64,000 nucleotides of DNA from Candidatus Methanomassiliicoccus intestinalis Issoire-Mx1 (GCF_000404225.1 NC_021353.1:806001-870000); one strand, 5' to 3'; shown: positions 44,162 through 53,552, counted from the stretch's first letter. Numbers and translations are program-made. The notes: a model not told the origin generated them from the letters alone.

Positions 44162-44318
44162 TCGTTTCCCTAAACTGCGTAAACAGTTATGAATTCTCCT
44201 GTATTGACACCCAGATTTAGTAAGCATTCTCAATGTATGCACGATTTCTTGTGTCAAAACCGTTATAATGTAAAAATAACTTAAAATACTGGGTTCTCTT
44301 GCCTCTCCTCCTAACACT

Positions 44319-44336
44319 ATTGTGAGGTGTCACAAT
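44319..44336 (+). promoter_or_regulatory. Inverted repeat over the ribosome site of the AdoMetDC-like gene
   Basis: ATTGTGA-GGTG-TCACAAT, a 7-bp perfect repeat whose loop is exactly GGTG, the ribosome-binding sequence, and whose right arm includes the first two bases of the start codon. It may be an operator or a translational control hairpin. Confidence 0.35.
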
Positions 44337-44757
44337 GAACACAATGACCTTCAAATTGACCCAGAATATGGATGATGACTTGATAATCGAAAAATTCAAA
44401 GAGGGTGGCGAATGGGGATTGCTCACTTCTCTGGACATCAGCGGTTGCGATCCAGAAAAGATTAGAAGCAAAGAGATAATCACTCAGTTTGCTATTGACC
44501 TCTGCGAGTATATTAAAATGAAACGCTTTGGAGATCCAATCGTAGTACGTTTTGGTGCAGACCCAAAGGTGCAAGGATACTCACTTGCGCAATTAATTGA
44601 AACATCCATGATTTCTGGTCATTTTGCAGAAGATACTAATAAGGCATTTATTGATGTGTTCTCTTGTAAAGAATATCCTCCTAAGAAAGCAGCTAAATTC
44701 TGTATGGACTACTTTGGCGGCACAGAAGTTGATTATTCGGTCATATTCCGTAAGTAA
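44335..44757 (+). CDS. S-adenosylmethionine decarboxylase-family protein with altered processing site
   Basis: 140 residues. The fold pattern of prokaryotic AdoMetDC is recognisable: LLTSLDISGCDPE near residue 30, a middle strand IVVRFGADP, and FIDVFSCKEY matching the DVFTC segment with the catalytic cysteine. The self-cleavage region, normally ESHxSIH, reads ETSMISGHF here, so the Glu-Ser-His context that makes the pyruvoyl group is changed. It may be a distinct subfamily or not a decarboxylase. Monocistronic, with a terminator. Confidence 0.7.
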   Translation: MNTMTFKLTQNMDDDLIIEKFKEGGEWGLLTSLDISGCDPEKIRSKEIITQFAIDLCEYIKMKRFGDPIVVRFGADPKVQGYSLAQLIETSMISGHFAEDTNKAFIDVFSCKEYPPKKAAKFCMDYFGGTEVDYSVIFRK

Positions 44758-44765
44758 CTAACATC

Positions 44766-44781
44766 AAGGCAGCAATGCCTT
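44766..44781 (+). terminator. Terminator of AdoMetDC-like gene
   Basis: Six-bp stem AAGGCA / TGCCTT with loop GCAA, then TTTCATTTCTTTTATT. Confidence 0.6.
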
Positions 44782-44903
44782 TTCATTTCTTTTATTACCT
44801 TTTTATGTTCCAACTCCATCAAAACTGCAGTAAGCTGAAGCATTTCAAACCGGTTGGATAACAAAAAAGTTAAATAGATGTCCGTCTTCCCTTTTCTCTA
44901 CAC

Positions 44904-44978
44904 GGACCCATAGCATAGCCTGGTTGGTGCGTCCGGCTGATAACCGGAAGGTCTAGAGTTCAAATCTCTGTGGGTCCA
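44904..44978 (+). tRNA. tRNA-Ile (anticodon GAT)
   Basis: 75-base cloverleaf. Acceptor GGACCCA pairs with TGGGTCC; D arm GCAT/GTGC; anticodon stem TCCGG/CCGGA around loop CTGATAA, giving anticodon GAT; T arm TAGAG/CTCTG around TTCAAAT; discriminator A. CCA is not encoded. GTTAAATAG about 35 bases upstream is a likely promoter. Confidence 0.95.
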
Positions 44979-44996
44979 CTATTTTTCATACTTACT

Positions 44997-45473
44997 TTAT
45001 GCATAGCTTGAGATGATCTCATCCGTTATGCTCTCTAGCATTTCCAGTTTCGGTGGATAGAAGTTCTTAGGATCCAGGCTCATAACCATGTTGTTGTTGC
45101 CAACATTAATTCTATCCCTCAGTCTTGACAGCATATCGATAATGGGATGAAAGCTGTTCCACATCTCCATGACATCAAGGCCGTTGATGGCGATTATTCC
45201 GTCTGGATTCTCTTGTAAAAATTCATACACGACATCTTCAAACATTTTCAGATTCATCGGCGGAACGCAGTCTGCAAACGGTCTTGGAGACAACCATCTA
45301 GCATCAAGCAACCCTTCTTCAAATTCTAGTTGGGTCTCCAGCAGTCTCGGTGAGTTTTTAGATATGTATAGAACTCTCCTTCCCTCGCCGAGCTCTTTTC
45401 TCAATGTTTGATGCATTCTCAGAGGCACTCTTTCTTCGAATAAGTAGAACAATCCTTTATTCATTCCGGACAT
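44997..45473 (-). CDS. DUF835-like protein
   Basis: 158 residues with a KaiC/RecA-like alternation of strands and helices but no Walker A: EGRRVLYISKNSPRLL, LDARWLSP, DGIIAINGLDVMEMWNSF and NNNMVMSLDPKNF. This resembles DUF835, common in Thermoplasmata-side archaea and of unknown function. Begins ATG 45473 or ATG 45464; monocistronic. Confidence 0.6.
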   Translation of the reverse strand: MSGMNKGLFYLFEERVPLRMHQTLRKELGEGRRVLYISKNSPRLLETQLEFEEGLLDARWLSPRPFADCVPPMNLKMFEDVVYEFLQENPDGIIAINGLDVMEMWNSFHPIIDMLSRLRDRINVGNNNMVMSLDPKNFYPPKLEMLESITDEIISSYA

Positions 45474-45608
45474 TTTTATCTGAGATTGTCTTTTGGAAGT
45501 AGTTCTATATAAAACATACTGTAAAAATTAAATGCTCTATCAATTTTAAATGAAATGTAACTTTTGAGCAAAAATATATTTAAATGTGAATCTCAAATAA
45601 TGTTAATT

Positions 45609-45986
45609 ATGCAAATTACGAGAGAGGAATTAACCATCGTATTGAACAAGGTACTGACACAGAAAACAGATAAATTTGATCTAGATGTAATAGAATTGAC
45701 AGATTTCATCATCGAGTTTTTCTATGATCGAAAAAGTGTAGATGATCGATGTCTGGGTTCTCACGACCGAGATGCTTTTTACAAATTAGATGAGGTTGGC
45801 ATTGTCTCTTCCATCCATCGTTCAGCAGATTCACCCAGTCTAAATAATTGCAAACGTTCTTGGATTTTAAGATCTGATTTAATAATAAAGCTCTTGAATG
45901 GAAGCTCTGAATGTAATGAACCTGAAAACAATGAATTTGTAGACTTGTATTCAAGTCTTCCATCAGATGTATGGGAAAAGGATTAA
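45609..45986 (+). CDS. DUF6015-like protein
   Basis: 125 residues from ATG 45609, where the family-like MQITREELTIVLNKVL begins; ATATATTTAAA near 45572-45582 predicts a nearly leaderless start there. FIIEFFYDRKSVDDRCLGSHDRDAFYKLDEVGIV resembles the DUF6015 core, followed by a short winged tail. No function known. Confidence 0.55.
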   Translation: MQITREELTIVLNKVLTQKTDKFDLDVIELTDFIIEFFYDRKSVDDRCLGSHDRDAFYKLDEVGIVSSIHRSADSPSLNNCKRSWILRSDLIIKLLNGSSECNEPENNEFVDLYSSLPSDVWEKD

Positions 45987-45997
45987 CGATTCCTTTT
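45976..45997 (+). terminator. Terminator of DUF6015-like gene
   Basis: AAAAGGA / TCCTTTT stem spanning the stop codon, followed by ACTCTTTTTTATTTATCTTTTTC. Confidence 0.55.
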
Positions 45998-46046
45998 ACT
46001 CTTTTTTATTTATCTTTTTCTTATGTGGTAGTGTATATTTTAAACA

Positions 46047-47498
46047 TCATTTAGTTATCGTCTCTATTGATCCATGACCGCTACATATCATACTCTCTTG
46101 TCCTTCAGGAATTAACTCAAAAACTGCTTTGCGCATTTCTTTTGCAAATTCAGAGTTTACATTTACGCTGGTCATCAAGTAAGGAGCTAGCGAATTGAAT
46201 TCTGATCTTTCTTTTGTAAGGCCTTTGACATTTACATATATATCGCCAGTAAACAAGATCCAAGGATCGCGACAGAGGAATACCATTTCCCCATACAAGT
46301 GACCGCCGCTGCCTTCATAAACTTCCAGTGTCAAATCTCCAAAAGATACAGAACCGATTCTCAATAATTCTCTGTGTTCTTCTGGTACATTCTCTCCAAT
46401 AATTATAAACCTGGACGAATCCGGGGGAACATAATTTGAGAAAATTCTGCTTAACCGGCTGTATCCAAGACAAAAGATATTCTCTTCCCGGTAATCCATT
46501 AAATTCTGACTTTGTTTCTGAAGACTCTGAGCACTTTTTTCGTTAAGGTATATATCAGCATCGATTACTGACAGAAGCCCACAATGATCCACATCTGCGT
46601 GAGTTATCAGAATTTTCTTGTTACGAGAATCGAAATTTTCAAACATGGTTCTGAATATGCTCATCATTTCATCAGAATATATCGCAAAACCCGTGTCTAT
46701 AAACAGCAGATCCTTGCCATTATCAAGAATATATGTATTGCTGCCACAAGGGGGTTCTATTACATGGAGCGTTATCTTATCTGTAATCTGATGTTTGGTT
46801 ATGTCTGGATTAAAATTTTCTCCACGATATCGAGACATGAACTTTGCTAAATGAAGAACATATTCGAAAACTTTATTGGGTGTTTCCCCACGGTCCTGCA
46901 GCATCTGGAAAACTCTGTTGGATTCGCAGATGAATTCCATAGTTTTATCAGTTCCTAAATTAAACAGTTTTTGAATTTCATTTCCCATTCTTATGTAGAA
47001 TATGGTATTATCCAGGTTAGGCTCTTCTTCGGCATAGTTGATAATATCAATAGGATATATCTCGCTTATGTCATCAAGAACGCATTTTATTAATGCTGGG
47101 TTTTCGATAAGTAATCCCATTTTAAAGTTTTGAAATTTACCGTCTTCTTCGTTTGAGTTAATGTATGATATGTTTATGTCATACCTATCTAGAATTTTCA
47201 ATACTGGATAAAGACTTCCAGGCTCATCCTTCATTTTGATATTAACCACTATAACTCTGGATTCGCTAACATCATTTTCCAGATATCCAATTTTGAGAAG
47301 CTCTTTCGTAATCTCATTAAGTGCTTCTTCATCAGCTCTAACTTCAACAAATAGCATGTGAAAGTCTACGGCTTTATTATAACTAACTCTGATTATATTT
47401 CCGTTGTGCTTCGTAATGACCTTTGTGGCGAGCATAAATGCTCCTGGCTTATCCGGCATTCTAGTAATAAATGTCTGAGTTTTCATATTTGATGCCAT
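46047..47498 (-). CDS. Two ACT domains fused to a metallo-beta-lactamase fold
   Basis: 483 residues. Residues 5-75 and 80-160 each look like an ACT domain (TRMPDKPGAFMLATKVITKHNGNI; VNIKMKDEPGSLYPVLKILDRYDIN), which bind amino acids. After a helical linker comes a metallo-hydrolase: NTYILDNGKDLLFIDTG, metal motif THADVDHCG, a histidine in GGHLYGEM, FTGDIYV and the final SGHG. The product is likely an amino-acid-regulated hydrolase of unknown substrate. Monocistronic. Confidence 0.8.
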   Translation of the reverse strand: MASNMKTQTFITRMPDKPGAFMLATKVITKHNGNIIRVSYNKAVDFHMLFVEVRADEEALNEITKELLKIGYLENDVSESRVIVVNIKMKDEPGSLYPVLKILDRYDINISYINSNEEDGKFQNFKMGLLIENPALIKCVLDDISEIYPIDIINYAEEEPNLDNTIFYIRMGNEIQKLFNLGTDKTMEFICESNRVFQMLQDRGETPNKVFEYVLHLAKFMSRYRGENFNPDITKHQITDKITLHVIEPPCGSNTYILDNGKDLLFIDTGFAIYSDEMMSIFRTMFENFDSRNKKILITHADVDHCGLLSVIDADIYLNEKSAQSLQKQSQNLMDYREENIFCLGYSRLSRIFSNYVPPDSSRFIIIGENVPEEHRELLRIGSVSFGDLTLEVYEGSGGHLYGEMVFLCRDPWILFTGDIYVNVKGLTKERSEFNSLAPYLMTSVNVNSEFAKEMRKAVFELIPEGQESMICSGHGSIETITK

Positions 47499-47621
47499 AT
47501 TTACACATGCACATCTGAGATGCAGATTACCGAATTCTGAATAACTATTTAATCACATTGTCAGCTGAAAATCAACACGCACCTATTTTTCTAATGCAGT
47601 ATATATGGGCTGCATTTCTTT

Positions 47622-48739
47622 TTACATGATAATTGTCGCAAAGACTATCAAAATCAATAGGAATGAGATATTTAGGACAAAAAACGTCTTTAGGTAGTCT
47701 ATTTTTTCATTTCGTCTTAGTGTGGTATATAATCTATATGAAATCAGACTAGCTAAGGATGCTATAGGAGTTCCTAATCCTCCAAGGTTTGTTCCAACAA
47801 GAAGCCCAATTCCATTGGATGTAAATGGTGCTAGCATTACTGCAGTTGGAACATTGCTTATAACTTGAGATAGAAGTATTGACGTAGCCAATTCTCGCCC
47901 TTCAATTGTTTGTACTATGTAGTGATTTATTTCCTCAATGCTTCCAATGTTTGCTGAAAATATGAAGAAGAATACAAATGTTAGAAGTAGAGAATAATCA
48001 ACCTTTCTGAATACAGATCTATCTGTAAGGAGTAGAACAATCAATACCAATAATAAACAAACAACGTAATCTATTACATTTATCACTGCTAATATCGAAA
48101 TTATAAAAAGAATGACGTATTTTGCTGTTTTTAACTTATCTGGACGCTTATCCGTATATGTTATTGATGCATCGATTTTATAGTCTTTTAGCAGCAGAAC
48201 TGTAATGACAATTAATATAAAACTGAATACTGCAAAAGGAATGATTGTTGACAGAAATGTCTCTAAGCTCATGTCATAGTATGAATATAGGAATATGTTG
48301 TGCGGATTTCCCATTGGAGTGACAATGCTTCCTAAATTTGCAGCAATTGTCTCCATGACGATTATAAATATCACTCTCCGCGAACCTATGCATTTTAAGA
48401 ACATCATGGTAAGCGGTACGAATGTTATCAACGTGATGTCATTGGTTATAACCATTGATGAAAAAAACATACCAAAATCAGCATCAGAGAAAGTTTTCTT
48501 ACACTAACTGTTTTAGCTGTTAGCTTTGAAAACAGTGATTGAAAAACACCAGATTCATTCAAACCAGCAACACATGCCATCAGGCAGAACAAAAGAACGA
48601 TAACCTTCAAATCAACATGTTCGGAATATACAACATCTGATGACGCAAAAAACATGGAGACTAGTGCGAGTACTGCTGCAATTATCAGCAGGCTTTCGTT
48701 TTTCATCATTGATTTAATACTCTGCACATTAGCGGCCAT
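47622..48739 (-). pseudogene. SLC13/ArsB-like anion permease split by a frameshift
   Basis: Two overlapping frames make one transporter: 48739-48446 (97 codons, first three membrane helices) and 48470-47622 (282 codons, the rest, with the family motif PMGNPHN and a second inverted-repeat half). They meet at a run of seven T on the coding strand (48461-48467): the first frame reads CFFHQWL and stops, the second reads FFSSMVITND. One more T would fuse them as CFFSSMVITND. The upstream part TGT TTT TTT is also a perfect U-UUU-UUU slippery site for -1 frameshifting. So it is a pseudogene, a phase-variable gene, a recoded gene or an assembly error. Confidence 0.75.
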
Positions 48740-48877
48740 CGTTGATACACCAGGCTAGTCTCAGAACCTTATGCTATTTTGACCGGAATTGTCTGATAAT
48801 TAATAAAGTGTTGGTGCACCCTGGTGTATTTACACATTAATTTGAGTCTTTTTATGCGTCTAAATGATGATGGTGGA

Positions 48878-49711
48878 TCAATCTGAATACTTGCTTTTTA
48901 GTAGCTCTATCTCTTTAGCATATCCAGATAATTCATTTGGAGTCTCTAAATAAAACGGAAGTTTTTTCAGTTTAGGATGATTAATTATTCCAGATATTGC
49001 TTCTAATCCTATATTCCCTTCACCAATTTTTTGATGCCTATCTTTATGGCTTCCCATAGGATTCATACTGTCATTTAGGTGAATGGCCTTAAGTTTCTCG
49101 ATACCAATGATCTTGTCAAAGCTATCCAATACTCCATCTAGATCATTCACTATGTCATAACCCGCATCATACACATGGCAGGTATCCAGGCAAACACCCA
49201 TTTTTTCTTTGAGTTCTACTCTATCTATTATCTCGATGAGTTCTTCGAATCTTCCACCGATTTCGCTGCCTTTTCCAGACATCGTTTCCAGGAGTACAGT
49301 TGTGTGATATTTTTTATCAAGTATCGTATTCAGCATAGATGCGATTTCATCTATCCCTATACTTACTCCTTGATCAGTATGGCTTCCTGGATGAAAATTA
49401 TACATATTGCCAGGAAAATATTCCATCCTTTCTAAATCATCTGCCATGGTTATTTTCGCAAATTCTCGAGTTTTCTCTTGAGATGAACAGGGGTTAAGTG
49501 TATATGGTGCATGAGCGAGAATTGTGGCGAACGAATGCTCATCCATCAGTTCTTTTAAAGATCGGGCATCTTTTGGGTCTATTGCTTTTGCTTTGCTGCC
49601 TCTAGGATTTCGTGTAAAAAACTGAAATGTATTTGCACCGATGCTCAGTGCATCCTTTCCCATGGCAAGAAATCCTTTTGAAGTTGAAAGATGGCATCCT
49701 ATGCTTAACAT
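48878..49711 (-). CDS. nfo: Endonuclease IV (AP endonuclease)
   Basis: 277 residues from ATG 49711 (49717 also possible). Zinc-site residues are visible along the barrel: AHAPYTLN, YNFHPGSH, LETMSGKGSEIG, CLDTCHVYDAGYD, IHLNDSMNPMGSHKDRHQKIGEG and LETPN. It cleaves abasic sites and complements nth in base excision repair. Confidence 0.95.
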   Translation of the reverse strand: MLSIGCHLSTSKGFLAMGKDALSIGANTFQFFTRNPRGSKAKAIDPKDARSLKELMDEHSFATILAHAPYTLNPCSSQEKTREFAKITMADDLERMEYFPGNMYNFHPGSHTDQGVSIGIDEIASMLNTILDKKYHTTVLLETMSGKGSEIGGRFEELIEIIDRVELKEKMGVCLDTCHVYDAGYDIVNDLDGVLDSFDKIIGIEKLKAIHLNDSMNPMGSHKDRHQKIGEGNIGLEAISGIINHPKLKKLPFYLETPNELSGYAKEIELLKSKYSD

Positions 49712-49774
49712 AACCATACCTGCAGATTATTTTCACAAGGTAACTTCATTCATCATCATATTAATTCTCCCAAT

Positions 49775-50971
49775 TTAAGCAGAGAATGTTTTGATGATAT
49801 ATTCTATAGTATCAGCAAATTTGATACACTCTTCCTTTGTATTATACACATAAAGTGAAGCTCTGGCACACCCATTTATACCTCTTGATGTAAAAAATGG
49901 GTGGGCGCAGTGCATTCCAGACCTGATTGCGATACTTGAAATTTCATCGCATATCATAGCTATATCATGGGAATCAATTCCAGATATATTGAATGAAAAT
50001 ATTCCGCTACGAAGGGATGATTCCACAGGGTTCAGTATCTGTATTGAATCATTATCTTTTAATCTGGATGTTATAATATTATTGAGGTTTTTCTCATGAT
50101 CCTCTATTTCATCCATGCCTATTCTAGACAAATAGTCTATTGCTGCACCAGATCCGATTATTCCTGAGTAATTAAGAAGACCAGACTCAAATTTTTCAGG
50201 TGGTGGTAAGAGAGTTACTGAATTATAATCAGTCGTTCCGACACTACCTCCTCCACCAGTCAATGGATTCATTTTCTCTAAAATCTCATCTTTTGCATAG
50301 AGAACTCCAACTCCAGAGGGCCCGAGCATCTTATGTAATGAAAATGCAAACATGTCAACGTCTAATTTCTTCAGATCAATCTTTCGATGAGGTGTAGATT
50401 GTGCCCCATCTAACATTACTAAAGAACCATTGTCATGAGCAGCTTCTATAATCTCTTTTGCGGGTATTGTGGTGCCAGTAACATTGTTTGTATGAACCAT
50501 CGATACGATAGAAACATCTTTGTTTAGATTTTTCAAGTACTCATCAAAATCGAATATGCCACTTTCTGGAGTTTTTACATATTTGTGGTTGATTTTGGAT
50601 GTGATCCATGGAACATGATTGCTGTTATGTTCCATATCGGTAGTAAGAACGGAAGACCCCTTTCTGAATGGATATCCTTTAGCTACAATATTAAGAGACT
50701 CAGTGCAGTTTTTTGTAAAAATTAGATTTGAAGGTTCGCATCCCATAAATGAGGCGATCTTCTCCCTGGCTTCATCAATTTTTATGGTGACTTGAGTTGC
50801 AAGTCTATGAATCGATCTGCCGCCGCATGCTGGAAATTTATAATAATATTCATTCATCGAATCTATTACTTGTTTTGGCCTTAAGGTCTGGCATGCATTA
50901 TCTAGATAAATTACATCACTATTCTCAGATTCATATAATGGGAAGTCACTGCGTATCTTAGTTGGATCCAT
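49775..50971 (-). CDS. sufS: Cysteine desulfurase, SufS type
   Basis: 398 residues from ATG 50971, preceded by GGAGTG; the longer open frame lacks support. PLP lysine in FSLHKMLGPSG, GGRSIHRLA, TDMEHNSNHVPW and the active cysteine in IRSGMHCAHP, set in a short loop as in SufS. It supplies persulfide sulfur. It is divergent from a second desulfurase of the NifS/IscS type, sharing a 100-base promoter region. No SufBCD genes are nearby. Confidence 0.93.
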   Translation of the reverse strand: MDPTKIRSDFPLYESENSDVIYLDNACQTLRPKQVIDSMNEYYYKFPACGGRSIHRLATQVTIKIDEAREKIASFMGCEPSNLIFTKNCTESLNIVAKGYPFRKGSSVLTTDMEHNSNHVPWITSKINHKYVKTPESGIFDFDEYLKNLNKDVSIVSMVHTNNVTGTTIPAKEIIEAAHDNGSLVMLDGAQSTPHRKIDLKKLDVDMFAFSLHKMLGPSGVGVLYAKDEILEKMNPLTGGGGSVGTTDYNSVTLLPPPEKFESGLLNYSGIIGSGAAIDYLSRIGMDEIEDHEKNLNNIITSRLKDNDSIQILNPVESSLRSGIFSFNISGIDSHDIAMICDEISSIAIRSGMHCAHPFFTSRGINGCARASLYVYNTKEECIKFADTIEYIIKTFSA

Positions 50972-51071
50972 GCCCCACTCCGATTCAAATATCACCTATT
51001 TAGGTTTGCGTATTTAGTTGGTAGAAATTGTGCAAAATCGCTAATACTTTACATTCCATTATTCTTGTTCA

Positions 51072-52247
51072 ATGGCTGTATATTTTGACAATAGTGCAAC
51101 TACTCAAGTAGATGCGGATGTGCTAGATGCAATGCTCCCATACTTCACTGAAAAATATGGAAATGCATCCTCAATTCATTCCTTTGGATCAGAAGCATTC
51201 ACCGCTATTGTAAAATCAAGGAAGCAGGTGGCAGATCTGCTAAATGCTTCTCCGAGGGAAGTTATATTCACTTCTGGTGGTACAGAATCAGACAATATTG
51301 CCATTCAAGGAACCGCCTTTTATTATAAGAATGAGAAAAACAGAATAATTACATCAGTCATTGAACATCCTGCAGTTTTAAACACATGCCATTTTTTGGA
51401 AAGATGTGGGTTTGATGTAGTATATATTCCAGTTGACGAAGCAGGTTTTGTATCCGAGGAAAGTTTGAAAGATGCAGTAAATAACAACACCTCATTGGTT
51501 ACCATCATGGCTGCTAGCAATGAAATCGGAACGATACAGCCAATCGAATCATTTGCAGAAATAGCTAAAGATGCAGGAGCTTTGTTTCATACAGATGCTG
51601 TCCAAGCTGTAGGAAAAATCCCCATGGACTTTACGAACTCCAGCGTGGATATGATTTCCATGTCTGGTCATAAAATTCACGGTCCCAAAGGCGTAGGGGC
51701 ATTGCTGCTGAAGGAAGGGGTAAAAATCAAGCCTCTGATGTATGGAGGCGATCATGAGTGGGGAATGAGACCTTCTACTGAAAATGTTCCTGGAATAGTA
51801 GGTTTAGGAAAATCATCGGAGATATGTATGAGACAAATGGATTCTGACATCCAAAAGATGACTGATATTAGAGATTTTATCATCGATACAACTCTGGACT
51901 CTGTTGATGGTGTTTATTTGAATGGACCAAGAGAAAATCGACTGTGTAATAATGCAAATTTTAGGTTTGATTATATAGATGGCGAAAGCCTCATCTTATA
52001 TCTGGATATGGAAGGAATCGCAGCATCCACGGGTTCAGCATGCTCCACAGGATCTACAGAACCCTCTCATGTACTCAGATCTCTTGGTCTAACCCCGGTT
52101 CAATGCCGTGGGTCGTTACGTTTATCATTATCGAGGTTCAACGTTATGTCAGAGGCGGAGTACTTTGCATCCGTTCTACCTTCAGTGGTAGATAAAGTGC
52201 GAGCAATGTCTCCCCTAGGAGATAATAAAAATGCAATACGGTCCTGA
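51072..52247 (+). CDS. iscS: Cysteine desulfurase, NifS/IscS type
   Basis: 391 residues. YFDNSATTQVD start, FTSGGTESDN, HTDAVQAVGK, the PLP lysine in MSGHKIHGPKGVG and the long active-site loop SACSTGSTEPSHVL with the catalytic cysteine. Group I desulfurase delivering sulfur to IscU, encoded next with a 17-base overlap. Confidence 0.96.
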   Translation: MAVYFDNSATTQVDADVLDAMLPYFTEKYGNASSIHSFGSEAFTAIVKSRKQVADLLNASPREVIFTSGGTESDNIAIQGTAFYYKNEKNRIITSVIEHPAVLNTCHFLERCGFDVVYIPVDEAGFVSEESLKDAVNNNTSLVTIMAASNEIGTIQPIESFAEIAKDAGALFHTDAVQAVGKIPMDFTNSSVDMISMSGHKIHGPKGVGALLLKEGVKIKPLMYGGDHEWGMRPSTENVPGIVGLGKSSEICMRQMDSDIQKMTDIRDFIIDTTLDSVDGVYLNGPRENRLCNNANFRFDYIDGESLILYLDMEGIAASTGSACSTGSTEPSHVLRSLGLTPVQCRGSLRLSLSRFNVMSEAEYFASVLPSVVDKVRAMSPLGDNKNAIRS

Positions 52248-52602
52248 GGTTATGAACAATATTGCGAATCCTCGCAATTCAGGAGTTATGAAAGATGCAG
52301 ATGGCGTAGGCCAGGTAGGGAATCCAGAGTGTGATGATGTAACCACTGTATATATAAAAGTAAAAGATAATACAATTACTGACGTATCATTTCAGACACT
52401 CGGGTGTGGTGCAGCAATAGCATCTGGTAGCATGATCACACAGATGGCTAAAGGTATGAATATCGATGATGCGTTGAATATTCAAAGAGAAGATGTTGCA
52501 GGAAAACTGGGTGGTCTACCAGAAAAAAAGCTTCACTGCTCAAATATGGCGGCCGATGCATTAAAAGCTGCGATTGAAGATTACAAAAATAAGAGTGCTT
52601 GA
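52231..52602 (+). CDS. iscU: Fe-S cluster scaffold IscU
   Basis: 123 residues. The three ligand cysteines are in GNPECDD, LGCGAAIASGS and KLHCSNMA, with the conserved aspartate two residues after the first. GGAGATAATAAAA precedes the ATG inside iscS. No HscA/HscB genes are nearby. Confidence 0.94.
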   Translation: MQYGPEVMNNIANPRNSGVMKDADGVGQVGNPECDDVTTVYIKVKDNTITDVSFQTLGCGAAIASGSMITQMAKGMNIDDALNIQREDVAGKLGGLPEKKLHCSNMAADALKAAIEDYKNKSA

Positions 52603-52643
52603 ATCCCAAGACTTATCATTATCAAAGCGCATCGCGAAACGAT

Positions 52644-53552
52644 ATGATTACGCTAGACACATCTTTCGCAGGGATTTCTATGAAAAACCCCACCATGCTG
52701 GCATCGGGCGTGATGGGGGAAACTGGTTCATCACTATGCAGAGTTTCAGAGCTGGGAGCAGGAGCACTAGTTACTAAATCAATTGGGTTGGAACCTCGAC
52801 ATGGATATCCAAATCCAACACTAGTTGAGTTTCCATATGGTTACATTAATGCAATGGGACTGCCTGGTCCAGGAATAGAGTTATTTGAAGATGAGATGAA
52901 AAACGCTCTGAAGTGTAACGTTCCAGTTATAGGCAGCCTTTTTGCAGCTGTTCCAGATGACTTTATAGACTTGGCTGCTAAGATGAAAGAGTATGGGGCT
53001 TCAGCTGTGGAACTTAATCTAAGCTGTCCACATGCAAAAGGATACGGAATGGAGATTGGAATAGACCCTGTAGCTGTAGGGAAAATAATTAGAGAAGTCA
53101 AAGGTTCAGTGGACATTACAGTAATTGCAAAGCTTACACCAAATACACATCTTCTCTTAGATGTGGCAAAGGAGGCCGAAGCCGCAGGTTGTGACTGTAT
53201 TGCAGCTATCAACACTCTGAAAGCCATGGCAATTTCAGTTGAAGCAAAGAGACCAGTGCTCTTTAACAAAACAGGAGGGCTTTCAGGGCCTGCTGTTAAG
53301 CCAATAGGCCTGCGTTGTGTATATGAACTTTCAGAAGTACTTGATATTCCAATAATCGGTGTCGGAGGAATAGAGACTGGCAGGGATGTTCTTGAATACA
53401 TAATGGCTGGAGCATCCGCAGTTCAGATCGGGAGCGCCGTTGGCCGTCGTGGATTATCAGTATTTAATGATATTTGTTCTGAAATGAAAGATCTTATGGA
53501 AAAAAATGATATCCAATCAATAAAGGAAATTGTGGGGGTAGCGCATGTATAG
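52644..53552 (+). CDS. pyrD: Dihydroorotate dehydrogenase, class 1B catalytic subunit
   Basis: 302 residues from ATG 52644; a TTG at 52599 would add a poorly conserved extension. NPTMLASGVMGETG, KSIGLEPRHGYPNPT, the catalytic cysteine in LNLSCPHAKGYG, LFNKTGGLSGPAVKPIGL and GVGGIETGRD for FMN binding. Oxidises dihydroorotate to orotate with electrons passed to PyrK. Overlaps pyrK by eight bases. The stop is TAG followed directly by TGA. Confidence 0.95.
   Translation: MITLDTSFAGISMKNPTMLASGVMGETGSSLCRVSELGAGALVTKSIGLEPRHGYPNPTLVEFPYGYINAMGLPGPGIELFEDEMKNALKCNVPVIGSLFAAVPDDFIDLAAKMKEYGASAVELNLSCPHAKGYGMEIGIDPVAVGKIIREVKGSVDITVIAKLTPNTHLLLDVAKEAEAAGCDCIAAINTLKAMAISVEAKRPVLFNKTGGLSGPAVKPIGLRCVYELSEVLDIPIIGVGGIETGRDVLEYIMAGASAVQIGSAVGRRGLSVFNDICSEMKDLMEKNDIQSIKEIVGVAHV

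Noticed and set aside
44162..44317. N-terminal extension of HMG-CoA reductase
   Set aside because: The extra 52 codons are not family-like and the ATG at 44161 has a ribosome site; the longer frame also runs into the promoter region of the divergent gene.
52841..53401. 186-codon open frame on the minus strand within pyrD
   Set aside because: Antisense shadow; the plus strand encodes a firm PyrD.
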